Below, one piece after another: positions 33,766-45,984 of a stretch of DNA of 64,000 bases (positions are counted from its first letter, which is position 1; each line of letters begins with the position of its first letter). The position numbers were made by a program, and so were the translations under genes. This DNA is from Platerodrilus igneus. Its lineage: Eukaryota; Arthropoda; Insecta; Coleoptera; Lycidae. Under the pieces are notes generated by a model. That model had not been told where the DNA came from and did no database searches. It saw only the letters and a program-made list of their open reading frames with translations. The stretch is taken from positions 3,793,160 to 3,857,159 of the forward strand of contig JARFIW010000488.1 in assembly GCA_036346225.1 (NCBI GenBank), written 5' to 3'.

Positions 33766-36448
33766 AATTGAGGACCTTGCAGAAAAGGGAGGCAAGTCCA
33801 TTTTTCCAGTTTCACTTTTATTTTCCTACAAATTTACAAAAAAAACTAACAAATCGTTTGGTACATAAAAGAAGCAAGTCCGATAAAAGACAAGCAAGTT
33901 ATAGGGAATTTTGGATCTACCACCCTATTGCGTTTGGTGAAAAAGAGTGGCGGATCCGGACTTGTCCCTCTTTTGCATCAAACATAACTATTGCATCATC
34001 CGTGACAAGTCAGTACACGCTTGGCATTAGAACTGTGAGGGTGTTTTCTTTTTTTTTTATTCTGTAAAAGTTTAAATATATTGTTATTGCATAAGATAAA
34101 CCGTTAATATGAGCGATTATAAACCATTTAGTAGTGGATCGTCTAATAATTATCAGCCTTCTGAGCAGGACTTAAATAATTATTCAAGTAGTGATGACAG
34201 TGAAGTTTCTTTGAATCCAGGCCCATTAACAAGTTGCACTACGGGCCCACCAGAGACTAGTACAACCTGTAAAAAAGAAAGTCAATGAATCCGTCGTTAT
34301 GGAAACGAAATGCTATAAAGAAATCTATCGCTATTGGTAAGAGATATATAAACTATAAGGGTTAAGAAATCGGGAAAAAGAAAACCGGTCCAGATTGTTG
34401 TTGTAAAAAATATAAGTGTTTCAGTAAAATAAATGATGAAAAGAGAGAAATAATATTGAAAAATTTAACAAATTGAGAGAGGCTAATGTGCAAAATGTAT
34501 ATTTGGGAGGTTTGATTAAAACTGGAAATGTTGAAAGAGCAAGATCAAAAACAGATACAGGAAAAAAAAGAATCTGTTCACATAAGTATTTTATTAAATT
34601 AGGGACTAAACAAGTACAAGTCTGTAGAAATGGATTTGCGTCTCTTCACGGCATCTCAAAAAACGCGTGGATAATATTTCTAAGCAATATCGTGACCACG
34701 ACGTTACCACACCTGCTATGCCTCAACGTGGGAAACACCACAATAGACCAAATCGTATTACAAATGAATGGATCTCGAAAGTCGATTCTCACATAAGAAG
34801 TTTTCCACGACGTGAATCGCATTATAGTAGAAATAAAAGCTTTCGTTACTGTCTCCTGACTTGAACATTAAAACCATGTACGATCTGTATATGAAACAAT
34901 ATGAGCCGGATCTCTTACAATCTGCTAAACCTATTGTCACATATGATTTTTACTACAGATACTTCAAGGAAAATTTTAAATATAGTTTTGGTTCTCCACG
35001 TTCAGACACGTGTAAAAAGTGTGACATGCTGGATATTAAATTGAAAAATAAGACATTAGACAGCGAAGAAACCCTTCCAATAGAGACAGAAAAAAAGATT
35101 CACCAATCCAAAACTGATACTTTTTTTGTTGATTTAAAAAAAAAAGTAAACTTGCTTCAACAAATGACGAGTGTGAGGTATTAACCTTTGATTATCAGCA
35201 GAACCTTCCATTGCCTAAAATTCCAGTGGGTGAAGCGTTCTATAAACGCCAACTGGGGGCATATAACTTTTGTATCTACTCAGCGGAACAGGCATGGCTC
35301 ACTTTTATTTATACGATGAAACCACAGCACGTTCATCACCAAACGAAGTTATATCTTTCTTAAATCACTACTTAAGTAATATTTTACCAAGCACAGTAAA
35401 ACAGTTAAACCTATTCTCAGACAATGCAGCAGCACAAAACAAGAACTCAACACTAGTCCAATATTTGTAAACTTTATTGAAGAGTTCGTCTTTTGAAAAG
35501 ATCGTTCATCGCTATCTTGAACCAGGGCACAGTTTCTTGCATTGTGATAGGTGCTTTGATGTTATAGAGAAGTACAATAGAAAAAAGACTATATTTTCAC
35601 CACTAGTGAATATGCTGAATGTATTCAGCGTGCTTCTAAAAATTTTAAAGTTATTAACGTCCAACAAAATATGATCCTTAACTTTACTCAACATTTTGAA
35701 GGTCATTTTGAAAAAGTCATCACAAATGCAGAGAAAACTAGATTTAAGATATCAAAATATCGCATTTTTGAACATAGCAAAAATCACATTGAAATCGTTG
35801 CAGTGTGTTTCAACCGGAATGCCTGTTTGTGATTATTTTATCATCGCAAGGAATCTTCAAACTAATTTATCTGTTCTTCCTCAGGAACCGATGTATGATG
35901 ATAGTTTGCCGCTGAAAACAGCTAAATACAAAGATGTTATGCAACTGGTAAAGAACTATGTTCCACCAAATAAACTGTACTTCTACAGGGCTCTCAAAAG
36001 TGAAACTATTGGACCGGGTATTGACATTTCCAGTGAAGATGATGATGACCAGGCTCAAGCAGACCTTTAAATTTACATTTTTTTTTAGAAGTGATTATAT
36101 TTTTGTTTCTATTTGTCTTTCATGTTTATTCGTACTGATTTCTGTTTTATATAATAAACATTTATTCAAATTAATGTGTTTTATTATTGAAATTTAAAAA
36201 AAAGTGACAAGCTTATTAGATTTTAGTGCAAAAGAGAGGCAGATCCTAAATTTAAAAAATCACAGTATTTCTATAAATTGTTTTATTTGATTTGAAACTA
36301 CATAAAAATGTGTGTGAATATGTGAATTTTATAATAAAATTGAGAGATTAAACATTCAAATAATAAATATTTTTTAAAAAGGTTTTTTAAAATTCCCGAC
36401 AAACTTAAAATTTGGGCTTGCCTCCCTTTTGCTGCAAGGTCCTCAATT
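33766..36448 (+). mobile_element. DNA transposon with 30-31 bp TIRs and AATT target duplication
   Basis: The ends are near-perfect inverted repeats: 33770-33799 and 36414-36444, both beginning GAGGACCTTGCAG and ending in GGGAGGCAAG(T/C)CC, with one indel and one mismatch. AATT flanks both ends (33766-33769 and 36445-36448), giving a 4-bp target duplication, although AATT is a palindrome. The element is 2675 bp with one plus-strand transposase reading. Such 4-bp duplications are known for Sola elements among others. The superfamily is not settled here. Confidence 0.85.
34109..36070 (+). pseudogene. Transposase-like protein of the TIR element, frameshifted
   Basis: The plus-strand reading starts at an ATG at 34109 with an acidic Ser/Asn-rich N-terminus. 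It passes a worn Cys cluster (DCCCKKYKCF near 34400) and reads 'EANVQNVYLGGLIK'. Next come 'VCRNGFASLHGISK', a basic stretch with 'SFPRRESHYSRN', 'LNIKTMYDLYMKQYEP' and 'GSPRSDTCKKCDM'. The core has 'LTFDYQQNLPLPKIP' and 'NLFSDNAAAQNKNSTLV', whose two Asp residues look like a DDE-type catalytic pair. Then come 'EPGHSFLHCDR' and an acidic end 'SSEDDDDQAQADL'. Several frameshifts and stops break it. I recognise the protein as a widespread invertebrate transposon family but cannot name it with certainty. Confidence 0.7.
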
Positions 36449-37160
36449 CCATTTTGCAATAGATCAATAGTTCTTAAACATATTTTGAAACAATTGTTAA
36501 AAATAACATCTCTTAATTGGTCGATACTGGCGCATTTGACCTACTTTTTCTAGGGTTGGCATTGTCTTTTTGCCTATATTACATGCACGCTACTACAATA
36601 AACTTCCATTTATTAGTATCACTTTGAAACTTTTCAGAATTCAAAAGAATTAAATAAAGCGAGATGATTTTATAACATTGCTATGCTTGTGATTGATTAT
36701 TTATTATTATAAGATTACATACTTTTTAAAGTTATTGCCTTGGAATAAATATTAAGTTACAAACGCTTCCATAATTGAAATAAGAGTAATAAACACTCAT
36801 ATTATTGTCTATATTTAGTAAAGAATTTGTAGACGTGGGCTGTGTTTAGTTGAAATCGCAGCGTGGAGCACATTTCTTAAAACCGTTTATATCTTGTTAC
36901 GCCTAAGATGCGATTTAATGTGAGCTAAAATTAAAATGTCTAAACTTAAAAACAAAAAGTTATAAGCAGATTAAATTGGTTGATGCCAAATATGCGTTCA
37001 GTAATAAGAGGTTCATTTTCAAAAATTTTATTGCCGCTTTGTTGTACCTGTAATGTGAGTTATTACGACATGGAATTCAAATTTCTACCACCAACAACTT
37101 AAGATAGGACGGTTGCGCTTTATATTTCAGGATTTCAGATCAAAAACAATTACTTATCAA
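36449..37160. other. No recognisable gene
   Basis: AT-rich DNA between the TIR element and the mariner fragment. No coding match to the missing USP Cys box was seen. Confidence 0.55.
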
Positions 37161-37169
37161 TAATAGCGC

Positions 37170-37690
37170 GTTTAATTACTGTCGAAATATTCTCCATGAA
37201 GATCAATCTACTTTTAAATTGTGATTGAACCAATTTTCGAAGCACTTTTATACTTCAATTAATACATCTCCAAAAATGCATTTTGAGCACATTAACTGCT
37301 TCTTCAGATGATGAAGAACGCCCTCGCAATTTAGTTTTTGAAATGTGGGGATAAAAAAGTCGTTGGGTGCCAAATTAGGACTATACGGCGGATGATCAAT
37401 CAAATCTACATCTTGAGTGCTAAATAGCTCGTTTGTTTGAGCCGATTTGTGTAAGCTCTCACTTTCCTGGTGGAGAATGATCCGATGTTGCAGATAAAAG
37501 CAACGTTACGTTACAAATTTAGTTTTTCCCAGAAGGGCAAGAACCCCTGTTACGGTTTAAACTTTTTAATCGCCATGTAGTAGGTTTCTTCTCGGATGGA
37601 ATGACTACAGCTTAATAAACAATTTACTATTATGCACTTCGCCGTTTGTTTTTTAAGAGGTCTGCTTATCTTCTAAGGGTGGTTTTACCT
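37170..37690 (-). pseudogene. Mariner-type transposase fragment
   Basis: The minus strand reads 'RIILHQESESLHKSAQTNEL', then 'STQDVDLIDHPPYSPNLAPN', then 'DFFIPTFQKLNCEG'. The C-terminal 'CFENWFNHNLKVD' follows after a stop. HPPYSPDLAPNDF is the mariner hallmark containing the third catalytic residue, here worn to SPN. The second catalytic Asp of the usual 'HHDNA' is also lost (HQESE). The upstream DNA-binding half is too worn to read. No TIRs were identified. Confidence 0.8.
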
Positions 37691-37899
37691 TGCTGACAAA
37701 GCATTAGATGCGATTTCACAAAAGAATTTGATTTATAGCTGTTCCTATGTTTAGCCGTTCGTTAATTTCTACGAATTTTGGTGTTAGTAAGTTATTTAGT
37801 ATTTAGTATTTAGTATTTTAGTGTAAATTTGAAGTCAATTTTACCCAATATTTCCATAGTGTTGGTCTCTACAATAGGTAAGTTTTCCTATTGATTGCA

Positions 37900-38215
37900 G
37901 TTTATTACTATGCCATTTCTATGTAGATGATTGAACTTTATTCTTATCGCCACTTGTTGTTAAGTTTATATTACTGCCTATGTTTAGAGAAACCCGTTTC
38001 GAATGGTATGTTAATTTAACTACTTACAGGATTGATGTTGCTGCTGTGGTTAGTTGCATCTGTTTACGCCGCTTAACAAGTTTTGAACAAGCGGCGACAT
38101 CTAAGAACTACGGTAGTAGCTTCTAGTGGCTGATGGTAGCGTGACAATTATTCCAGTTGTTATGTACTTCAGGTGTAAGTTTGTTTACACTAATCTGGGG
38201 TAAGTGCTCGCTCCA
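37900..38215 (+). repeat. Dispersed repeat, partial copy C
   Basis: This matches the reverse complement of 22225-22620. Shared text includes 'gctgtggttagttgca', 'cgccgcttaacaagttttg', 'acatctaagaactacggta' and 'aggtgtaagtttgtttac'. The core found in copies A and B is absent here. Confidence 0.85.
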
Positions 38216-38679
38216 AGAATTGATTGTACAACTGTAGGCAGAGCGTTGAAGAAGGCGCATTACCTCATTTAAGTACGCTCAACTTGTATTGAGGGTACAG
38301 AATTTGTTATAAGCGATTGGATTCGATTATTGTGGTATTGCTCGTACCGAAAGACTGCCATATGCTACAACCTGTACACTATAGAATTTACTTCAAATGT
38401 AAATATTAAGGTAGTTTGTACTTAGCCCACTAAACTTGTTATTCTACGACCTCATTTCACGAAGATAATAATCTAAATCAAGGTTTAAGGTATGATCCCC
38501 TCAACCGTATCAAACACAAAAAAGTGATTTTCTCAGTAACAGTTCATAGCACTGTATTCAAACACTTATTGTTGGCGTAAGTACTGTTTGGAATAACCTC
38601 TATTATGTCTATCAAACCCTATTATAATTTCCCCGGAAACTTGAAGTGTAAACGAGTAATTGACTATTATTTATGTAAT
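38216..38679. other. No recognisable gene
   Basis: AT-rich spacer between repeat copy C and an RTE tail. Confidence 0.5.
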
Positions 38680-39130
38680 AAAGCCAGTGGAGCCTATGTG
38701 TGGAGCACAGCACTGTACGCCTATAAAATAGAAACAGTAGGAGAAGCAGACAGGAAAATGATAAAGCATTTTGGAATGTTATGCTTCAGATGTGTGATGA
38801 TGATAGATAGCATGGACAGACAAAGTTAATAACAAAGAGGTTATAGAAATAGTAGGAGAATAAAGATATTTGTGGAAAACAAAAAAATAATTGAAGAAAA
38901 AGGAAGGCAGGATATGTTCTAAGGCATTTTTGAGAAATAGTGCGAGCTATATTACAAGTAGATGTAGGAAAAAGAGAGGTACATACAGACCTACACCTGA
39001 CTATTGCACGTAGATAGTGAAAGATGCAGACTGTGGGAATTTTAGGGAACTGTGTAGGTTAGCTCAGAATAGGAAACATTGGAAGCACACGTTTAACCAA
39101 CTCCAGAACTGAATAATTAGTGATGATGAG
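38680..39130 (+). mobile_element. RTE-type LINE 3' tail, plus strand
   Basis: Plus-strand text gives 'GAYVWSTALYAYKIETVGEA' and 'MLCFRCVMMIDSMDRQS', the worn C-terminus of RTE reverse transcriptases. The end 'ccagaactgaataattagtgatgatga' carries the simple tail seen at 22640 and 51250 (here quoted in pieces: ccagaactgaa, then gatgatga). It is truncated at its 5' side, as expected from incomplete reverse transcription. Confidence 0.75.
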
Positions 39131-40076
39131 CAGGTAACCATATTTTTAATATAATACGATAACCTCAAAATTTGGTTACCAGCAATTATATATAAATTAC
39201 ATATTGAGCAAATAGTGTCGGACTCAACCTGGGCTCCAACAACCATGTTCTTCCAACTGCAGAAAGACGCCTCTACAAGGATGGATGGCGAGCATTCATC
39301 CTGTGTTCTTTTAATAATACGGAATGTATACTGTTTTCTAGGTATTTTTCTGTTGACAACTGAAGAAAAGTTAATGTAATCCAGCTAATCTTTTCTGCAA
39401 AGGTTGTAGTCGGAAATCTAGACAATCCAGCTAAAGATGAAACGTTTAGAAAAAAACCGGGAAGGCAACCTTGACAACCAGCGCTTCGCCTCGGAAGGAG
39501 ATAAATTTCAAACCAGTTACGGTTTCCAACCCATGTCACCAATATTATTAACAATGACTAGCCTATCCTCTATCAATTGCAAAAACACAACTACAATTAT
39601 AATGACAAAAACAAATATGAGGTTATAACCTGAACTTATGCTATGATGGTACCAAAGGAAGGTACTTATAAATTGAATCGACTATCTTCAACATAGTCAT
39701 AATTGCAAACGTAAAAAACAAGGTTATTGCAGAGATTCATATAATTTCATCTTAACAAGAATCATCAAATTCAATATTAGTTACTGGTAGAATCGTAGGC
39801 CAAGAATATCACGACACATACATACTAACTTAAGGATAGGTTTCAAAGTGAGACATGAACTATGCAGTTATAAACGCAGTACTATAAATCGTATTTGTAG
39901 TCTATACTCACAATGGGTTTTAACTATTAAATTGAAAAGTAGAAAAAATTTTTGTAGGGAACGAGGCTGGTTGTTATTGCACTTTCAAATTACGTGCCGT
40001 TTCAACTAGATGGGTCAAAACTCGAACTAAGTATAAAAAAGGCCGTTGGATTTATGTTACTAAACTGTCAGTTGAA
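39131..40076. other. No recognisable gene
   Basis: AT-rich. Short frames on both strands at 39273-39628 show no motif. Confidence 0.55.
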
Positions 40077-41664
40077 GTTGTGACTAGGGATGGCCACGGG
40101 CCCGGGCTTTGGCCCGGTCCGGCTCGAAGCCCGGCCCGAATATCAAGCCGGGCTTCGGGCCGGGCCAGCAAAATTTTTTTCGGGCCCAAGCCGGGCCAAG
40201 CACGTGTCGGGCCCGGGCCAGGCCGGGCCAGACTGCTCAAGCTTTTCGGGCTTTTCGATCTATTCGGGCCGGCCCGAAGTTTATATAACGAAATATACAA
40301 TTTTTCAAATAACTGATTAAACTTTTATGCTCGTTCATGTTGAGATATAAAAAAATGGGGGTTCAATTATAATAATTACATAATTTTTCAATTCTGAATT
40401 TTTCACCTCCTAAAATTGTAAAAACTATTTTATTGTTTTTATTGAAAACATTTCTTAAGGTGTAATGGAAACAATCTACAATCCGTTTTGATTAAATGTT
40501 TATCAACACGATTTTTTAGATCAATAATTCCTGGATGCACAACAATTGAAGATACATGCACTTAAATCAAAATAACCATCTGTTAAAGCACCATTTATAT
40601 ATGCCATAAAATACAGGATGTGCTATTCAAAATAATTAATATGACAGGTATTTGCAAAACTTCAAAACTATTTTAGCTATAGTTTCGCCTTGTTCGGTAA
40701 CTCCTACACAAAGTTTCAATTTGACAGTAAAATTGTAGTTTTTAAGATACTTTTAATAGATGTGGGATATCCTGTATACGTCTTTTTTATATTAAAGAGC
40801 TAGATTCTTTGTAAGTATATGTTATTATTTTCCTCATTACGTAGCAGATTCTCTCTATACGGCGAAAGCAGCCTTTCCATACTTTTGAAGAACCCTGCAT
40901 ATATTAATATTGAACATTTTTATAGATAAGATTGTCGGCATTTTTTTCATAATAATTAAGATTTCCAGTAAAGCATGCGATAAAAAAATATTCAGACAAC
41001 AAAGTAATGTCTACCTGATACGAGAGACTTGAATAATCAGTTCTCTGAACGGATGCTGGCACATTCTCGAAATGTAGACCTATACACAAACAATCTGTAA
41101 AATGGAAATTGGCAACGTTCTTTGTTTAGAATATGAGGAAACAATATTCAGTCAAATTTTGAATGCTTTTCTTGAAATATGTTACTATATACTAGTAGTA
41201 GTACATGAATTCTAAAATGCATTTTGTTACTTAAGGTTGAAGTTTGACGCAAACCACCTTCTATTTTGGATTGCCTGTGCAAGTGTGCATCATCTCCAAA
41301 TACCTTTGAGATTCTTCGAGGTTAAAATGATACTATAAACTATGATTTATTAAGGTTGATATATTCAACTTTTGTAGAAAAACATAATAATAGTAAATAG
41401 TATTTTTATACAACTGAAAATACATATATTAACAAATGATACGTTCCATTTGGATGTTGAAAAATCTATACATCTTTTCCGGCCCGAATCGGCCCGGCCC
41501 GGCCCGAAGCCCGGCCCGAAATTCAAGCCGGGCCTCAAGCCGGGCCGATGCGTTTTGGTTCGGGCCGGGCCACCGGGCCGGGCCGGAGCAAATTATTTCG
41601 GGCCGGGCCGGGCCGCATCTAAAAGCCCGGCCCGGCCCGGCCCGAATCCATCCCTAGTTGTGAC
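40077..41664. mobile_element. Non-autonomous hAT-like element with GC-rich arms and 8-bp target duplication
   Basis: The ends at 40085 and 41656 are TAGGGATGG and its exact complement CCATCCCTA. The flanks are GTTGTGAC on both sides (40077-40084 and 41657-41664), a perfect 8-bp target duplication as made by hAT transposases. Inside each end is a roughly 180-bp GC-rich array built on GGCCCG / CGGGCC (40098-40280 and 41480-41650). The arrays are inverted relative to each other and strikingly unlike the AT-rich middle (40300-41440). No transposase is encoded. The element would be moved in trans. Confidence 0.88.
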
Positions 41665-41902
41665 GTTAAATAGTGAACTGCGTATCGTTTCGTGATTTTA
41701 CAGGTGGTGAGTAATTGTTTGGTCACTTATACTATTTTTATTGCATTCTGCTATATTCAATTTAAATTCATTTATGTGCTTAAAAATACTAGTATACACA
41801 TCCCTCGATATTGTAACGCTAGTAATCTTACATTTTATTGGTTCAAATATTCACGACGACCATTTTAGTAAGAAACTGGTCTTGGAGTTGGTTGAAATTT
41901 TA

Positions 41903-44394
41903 CGACCGGGGTAGGTTGGCATACCATGCCAACATGCCCCCATTATGACAACCTACCCCATGTATCAGAAACACAACGGGAAGAAAATAAAAATATACCT
42001 ACCTGTTTAATTGCAGAGATAGCGACCATGCGAATTTACAAAAGAAAAACTCAAAGAGGAAAAACGGCTGACGATGGTATGAGACGAGCTCGTGCTCATA
42101 TTATTGACAAATTAAGTTTGAAGACTGTCTCGGAAGATTATAATATTTGCGTACGCACTCTAGCACGATATTGTAATAAATTGAAAATAGAGATACTGCA
42201 AACAGACCCTGGAATTATGTCAACAGAAGTACATGTGGGATATACGAAAAACAGACAAGTACAATTATTTTGAATACTTCAAATTTTCTTAGGTAATATC
42301 ACCGCCATACTTTTTAGGTGTTCAACTTAAAGCAAGAGGAACATTTACGTGATTATTTAAAAACTGCCTCAGACATTTATTACGGTCTTACACCTAAACA
42401 AGCACGAAAATTTGCTTTTGAATATTCTGTTGCTCTCAATAATAGAATCCTAACATCTTGATCTACAAATCAAATGGCCGGTTCAGATTGGTTCACATCG
42501 TTTTTGGAACGGCAACCAACAATATTCATAAGAACACCATAGGCTACTAGCCAAGCTAGAGCGTCAAGCTTCAATCAAAATAATGCGGTACACCTTTTTA
42601 AGAATGTAAAAACTGTCTTAGATCGAACGAAATTTACTGCGTGTGAAATTTATAATATGGACGAAACCGGAATCACCACCATGCAGAAACCGGATAAAGT
42701 TGTGACTAGAAGAGGATTTAAACAAATAGGCAGAATAAGATTCGCGGAACGGGGTTCATTAGTTACCTTTACCATTGCTTTTCAGCTTCTGGCAATTCAG
42801 TGCCCCTTTTTTTCATATGTCCTCGAAAAAACTATCGCGAATATTTTGTACGGAATGGTCCAGTTGGCAGTAAAGGTGACGCAAATCCCTCCGGATGGAT
42901 GACTCAGACGCAGTTTGTGAAATTATCTGAACACTTTGTAAAGAATGTAAGTTGTTCAAAAGAAAGGCCGGTATAATTGCTACTTGATAATCACGAGTTT
43001 CATTTGTCTACAGTTGCACCAGATTATTTAAAACAAAACGGAGTAACTGTTTTATCATTTCTTCCGCATTGCAGCCATAAACTTCAGCCTTTGGACCGAA
43101 GTGTTTACGGACCGCTAAAAAAGTATGTCAACACTGCATGCGACGTATGGATAACAAATAATCCGGGTCAACCTATAACCATCTATGATATTCCAGCAAT
43201 AGTAAAATTAGTTCTACCCAATGCAATCACCCCAAAAAATATAATGGCGGGTTTTAGAGTATCTGGGATAAGCCCTTTTAACTCAGATATTTTTCTGCGT
43301 GAGGAGTTTATGGCTGGGTATTCAACGGATCGGCCAATTGAAGCTGCTGCACCTACGGATCCGCCTCCCCTAGAACGAAGTCAAGTTACTGTATAAACTA
43401 ATCGACCTATATCTGAGTTGGAACACATTCATATGGCTCCAATCGAATCAGCTACACTTACTTCTCCAGATAATCTACATATTCCTGAGGCAATTGATAC
43501 TGCATAATATTATATTCCATCTGTAATTCCTAGTAAAAATTCTATACTACTGGCAAACAATCAAAGACTACGGCTACATCATCTGATATCAACACTTCTG
43601 AACTTCAAACTGCTGCAACCTTGAACATCAATTTTGGCGCACGTTTATTGGAAGACTTAAGACCGCTGCCTAAAACCATTGCTAGAAAAACGCAAAGTGG
43701 ACGTAAAGAAAAAAGACGTTCGACTGCTATTGTCACAGATACACCAGTCAAAATTGCTTTAAAAGAAGAGAAAAAGGCGGTACAAGAAAATAAAGCAACT
43801 GTTACTGCCAGAAAACAAAAAAGAGTTGGGACAAAATCTTGTTGCATCACAACTAAAGCGACTGTTGATCGTGCTACAAAAGATTTATTCCAGAGAAAAA
43901 ATATAAAGAAAAGGTGCTCTATTGAATTTATTTCAGAGGAAAACTCTGACGAAAATACTTTTTGTCTGGTTTGCATGGAGCTACATTCCAATAGTCGCGC
44001 TGGAGAGAACTGGGTACAGTGTGTTAAGTGTCGATTCTGGACGCACGACGAATGCACCGATGGTGAGATGGTATCATCTAGATGCCACAACTGTGATTCA
44101 GATTGCGACTAAGGTGAACAATGTTAATAGGTTAATAGGTCAATAATAGGTTATTAGGTTGTACTTTTAATTGTAACTTTCGACTAAAAAGTAAAATCTT
44201 TCTAGGTTGCGCTGTTGATTTATCTAATTAAATTGCTTTTGCTTTATATGGTGATATAAATTCGCGCATATTTTTAAAGTTTGTGTTATTTTATATTAGG
44301 TATTTATATGTATATTTACGATATACCTTCAAGTGTAGGTATATTGTATATCTATATAACAACCGACCCTAGTAGGTATGAAAACCTGCCCCAG
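41903..44394 (+). mobile_element. Pogo/Tigger-like DNA transposon
   Basis: The element holds one plus-strand transposase. Imperfect inverted ends of about 18 bp are seen: GGGGTAGGTTGGCATACC (41908-41925 region) and, on the opposite strand, GGGGCAGGTTTTCATACC (44392-44375). The right end continues to CAGTA, consistent with a TA target. A further copy of GGGGTAGGTTG outside the right end (44399) is direct, not inverted. Confidence 0.7.
42030..44112 (+). pseudogene. Pogo/Tigger-like transposase with C-terminal PHD-type finger
   Basis: It starts at an ATG at 42030 (MRIYKRKTQRGK), giving a pipsqueak-type helix-turn-helix 'TVSEDYNICVRTLARYCNK'. The next segment, after a frameshift, carries 'MAGSDWFTSFLERQPT'. 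The DDE domain begins 'NMDETGITTMQKPDKVVTRR' (first Asp, near 42660) and continues with 'LLLDNHEFHLSTVAPDYLKQ' (second Asp, near 42985), 'SFLPHCSHKLQPLDRSVYGP', 'MAGFRVSGISPFNSDIF' and 'DRPI'. The last frame (43621-44112) is basic and ends in C-x2-C, C-x2-C, TH-x2-C, C-x2-C, a complete C4HC3 PHD-like pattern. There are several stops and frameshifts. The finger may bind chromatin, which is inference. Confidence 0.85.
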
Positions 44395-44629
44395 TAACGG
44401 GGTAGGTTGACATTAGTTGTACAGCTTACTACTAACGCCTCATGAGAGCCTTTGTAATCGATTTAGGAATATAAACATTAACAAAAATATTAAATGATCT
44501 TTACGTTATCGTATTGTAATATATTGATGCTAAAGCAACGAATAATAATCTCAAAAAAAAAATCAAACGCAAATTTATGACAACCAGCCTCGGTTTCCTC
44601 TACTATAAACTGAAATAAAACAATTACAT

Positions 44630-45870
44630 ACCTGGTAAACGAACATAAAATATGACTGTAGCAAATACATACAATATTTAAACAAGAATGCAAGTCAAGA
44701 TTACAGAGACTCATAATATATGTAAATGCAGGTTATCAGAATATATATTAATCTGGTTATCAAAAATTAAGAGTTGTCTATTTTTGTGTATCATTGCATT
44801 AGCTAAATAAATGTGCCCTTTAAAATTAAACACAGATCAATTGAGTTAAATTGCAAACAATCTGTGGAATAATATACTTGATACCTTTATCTCTAAATCA
44901 TCTGCTACCGAAAAACAGAAACCATCACAAATATATACTGTACCTCGATTAAAACACGATAACTTAAAACAATAATAAAAGACATTATCTTTATAAAATC
45001 GACATGCCGACCCTCTTACACTCTTTTTCCTAAACAGTAACAGATAAAGTAAACGACGGTTAAAGCTAGTTGACAGACAAGGAGGTCTCTCTCTCTCTCT
45101 CTCTCACCCTCGCCCTCTTTCTCTCTCACTCTCTCTCCATCTCTGTGTTCGGAAACCAACAAGTAGATACAGTGTTGTTCGAAATATCTTTGAATATCGA
45201 AATATATACAATGATATTCTATATAATTATAGACAAATGAAAAAAGACTTCTCTAGATCACTACAGGTGATATTCATAAATTTTCTCTTGTTTTGTGGTG
45301 GCTTGTATTTATGAAACTACCCGGACATTAAGACTGTAAAACATCTATTCGTATTGTAGGTTGTACTGTTTATTTTATTAGATTTACAAAACCTGGACAT
45401 TGGAATTAAAGTTAACAAGTGGCGGATGTGTTTAAATGGACGTAGGTATATAAACAAAGGTGTGATCAATCAAAAGTGACTAACTTATGTATTGTCAAAT
45501 GCTGTATACGTACAGGTCCAAATAAAGATTTTTATGCCACTTGTGTTCAATTGGATTTAGATAACTTTTAAATTCTGTATGTACATGTTTTCAGAAATAT
45601 TGTTATTCTACTTGTATTGAAACTTATTTCGGAAACTTTAAGGATTCTGTATGTACCTGTTTATAGGAATAATAATATGATGCAATATCAAAATTAGATT
45701 CAAGTGGCGCAGTGAAACTGTGTTCTTCTTGATAAAATATATCGATTGATTGTAAGAGGAACACTCAGTAAATCAAGGATTACTTGTAGACTAGAGGATT
45801 ATCACTAGCTGAGTTGCCGACAATTAACTTGACAGTGTTGAAAATCTTTCAAGGTAATCTAGCTTGCAAT
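44630..45870 (+). repeat. Dispersed repeat, long copy B
   Basis: 44630-45690 is the inverted partner of 21140-22215, including the (CT)n tract at 45086-45150. 45645-45870 matches 9190-9470. It ends at 'tttcaaggtaatct', a donor-like position shared with the other copies. No protein is recognised. Confidence 0.8.
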
Positions 45871-45984
45871 TTGATCTAGTTAATTACTACATTTTTAAAT
45901 TTTGATCTATTTCTTTCGATACTTCTAGAGGAAACTACTTTCGGCATTTCCAAACTCAATAATTTAACGCTTCATTCGCACGTA

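Noticed and set aside
40098..40280. CpG-island promoter
   Set aside because: The GC-rich patch is an arm of a transposon with matching terminal repeats and target duplications, and no gene starts here.
40080..40320. Overlapping open frames on both strands (Gly/Pro/Ala/Arg-rich) at 40052-40320 and 41436-41695
   Set aside because: They are translations of the GGCCCG arrays of the hAT-like element. The open frames follow from the lack of A and T, not from coding.
45570..45700. Gene exon conserved in several places
   Set aside because: All copies are damaged, with no shared open frame, so it is annotated as a repeat.
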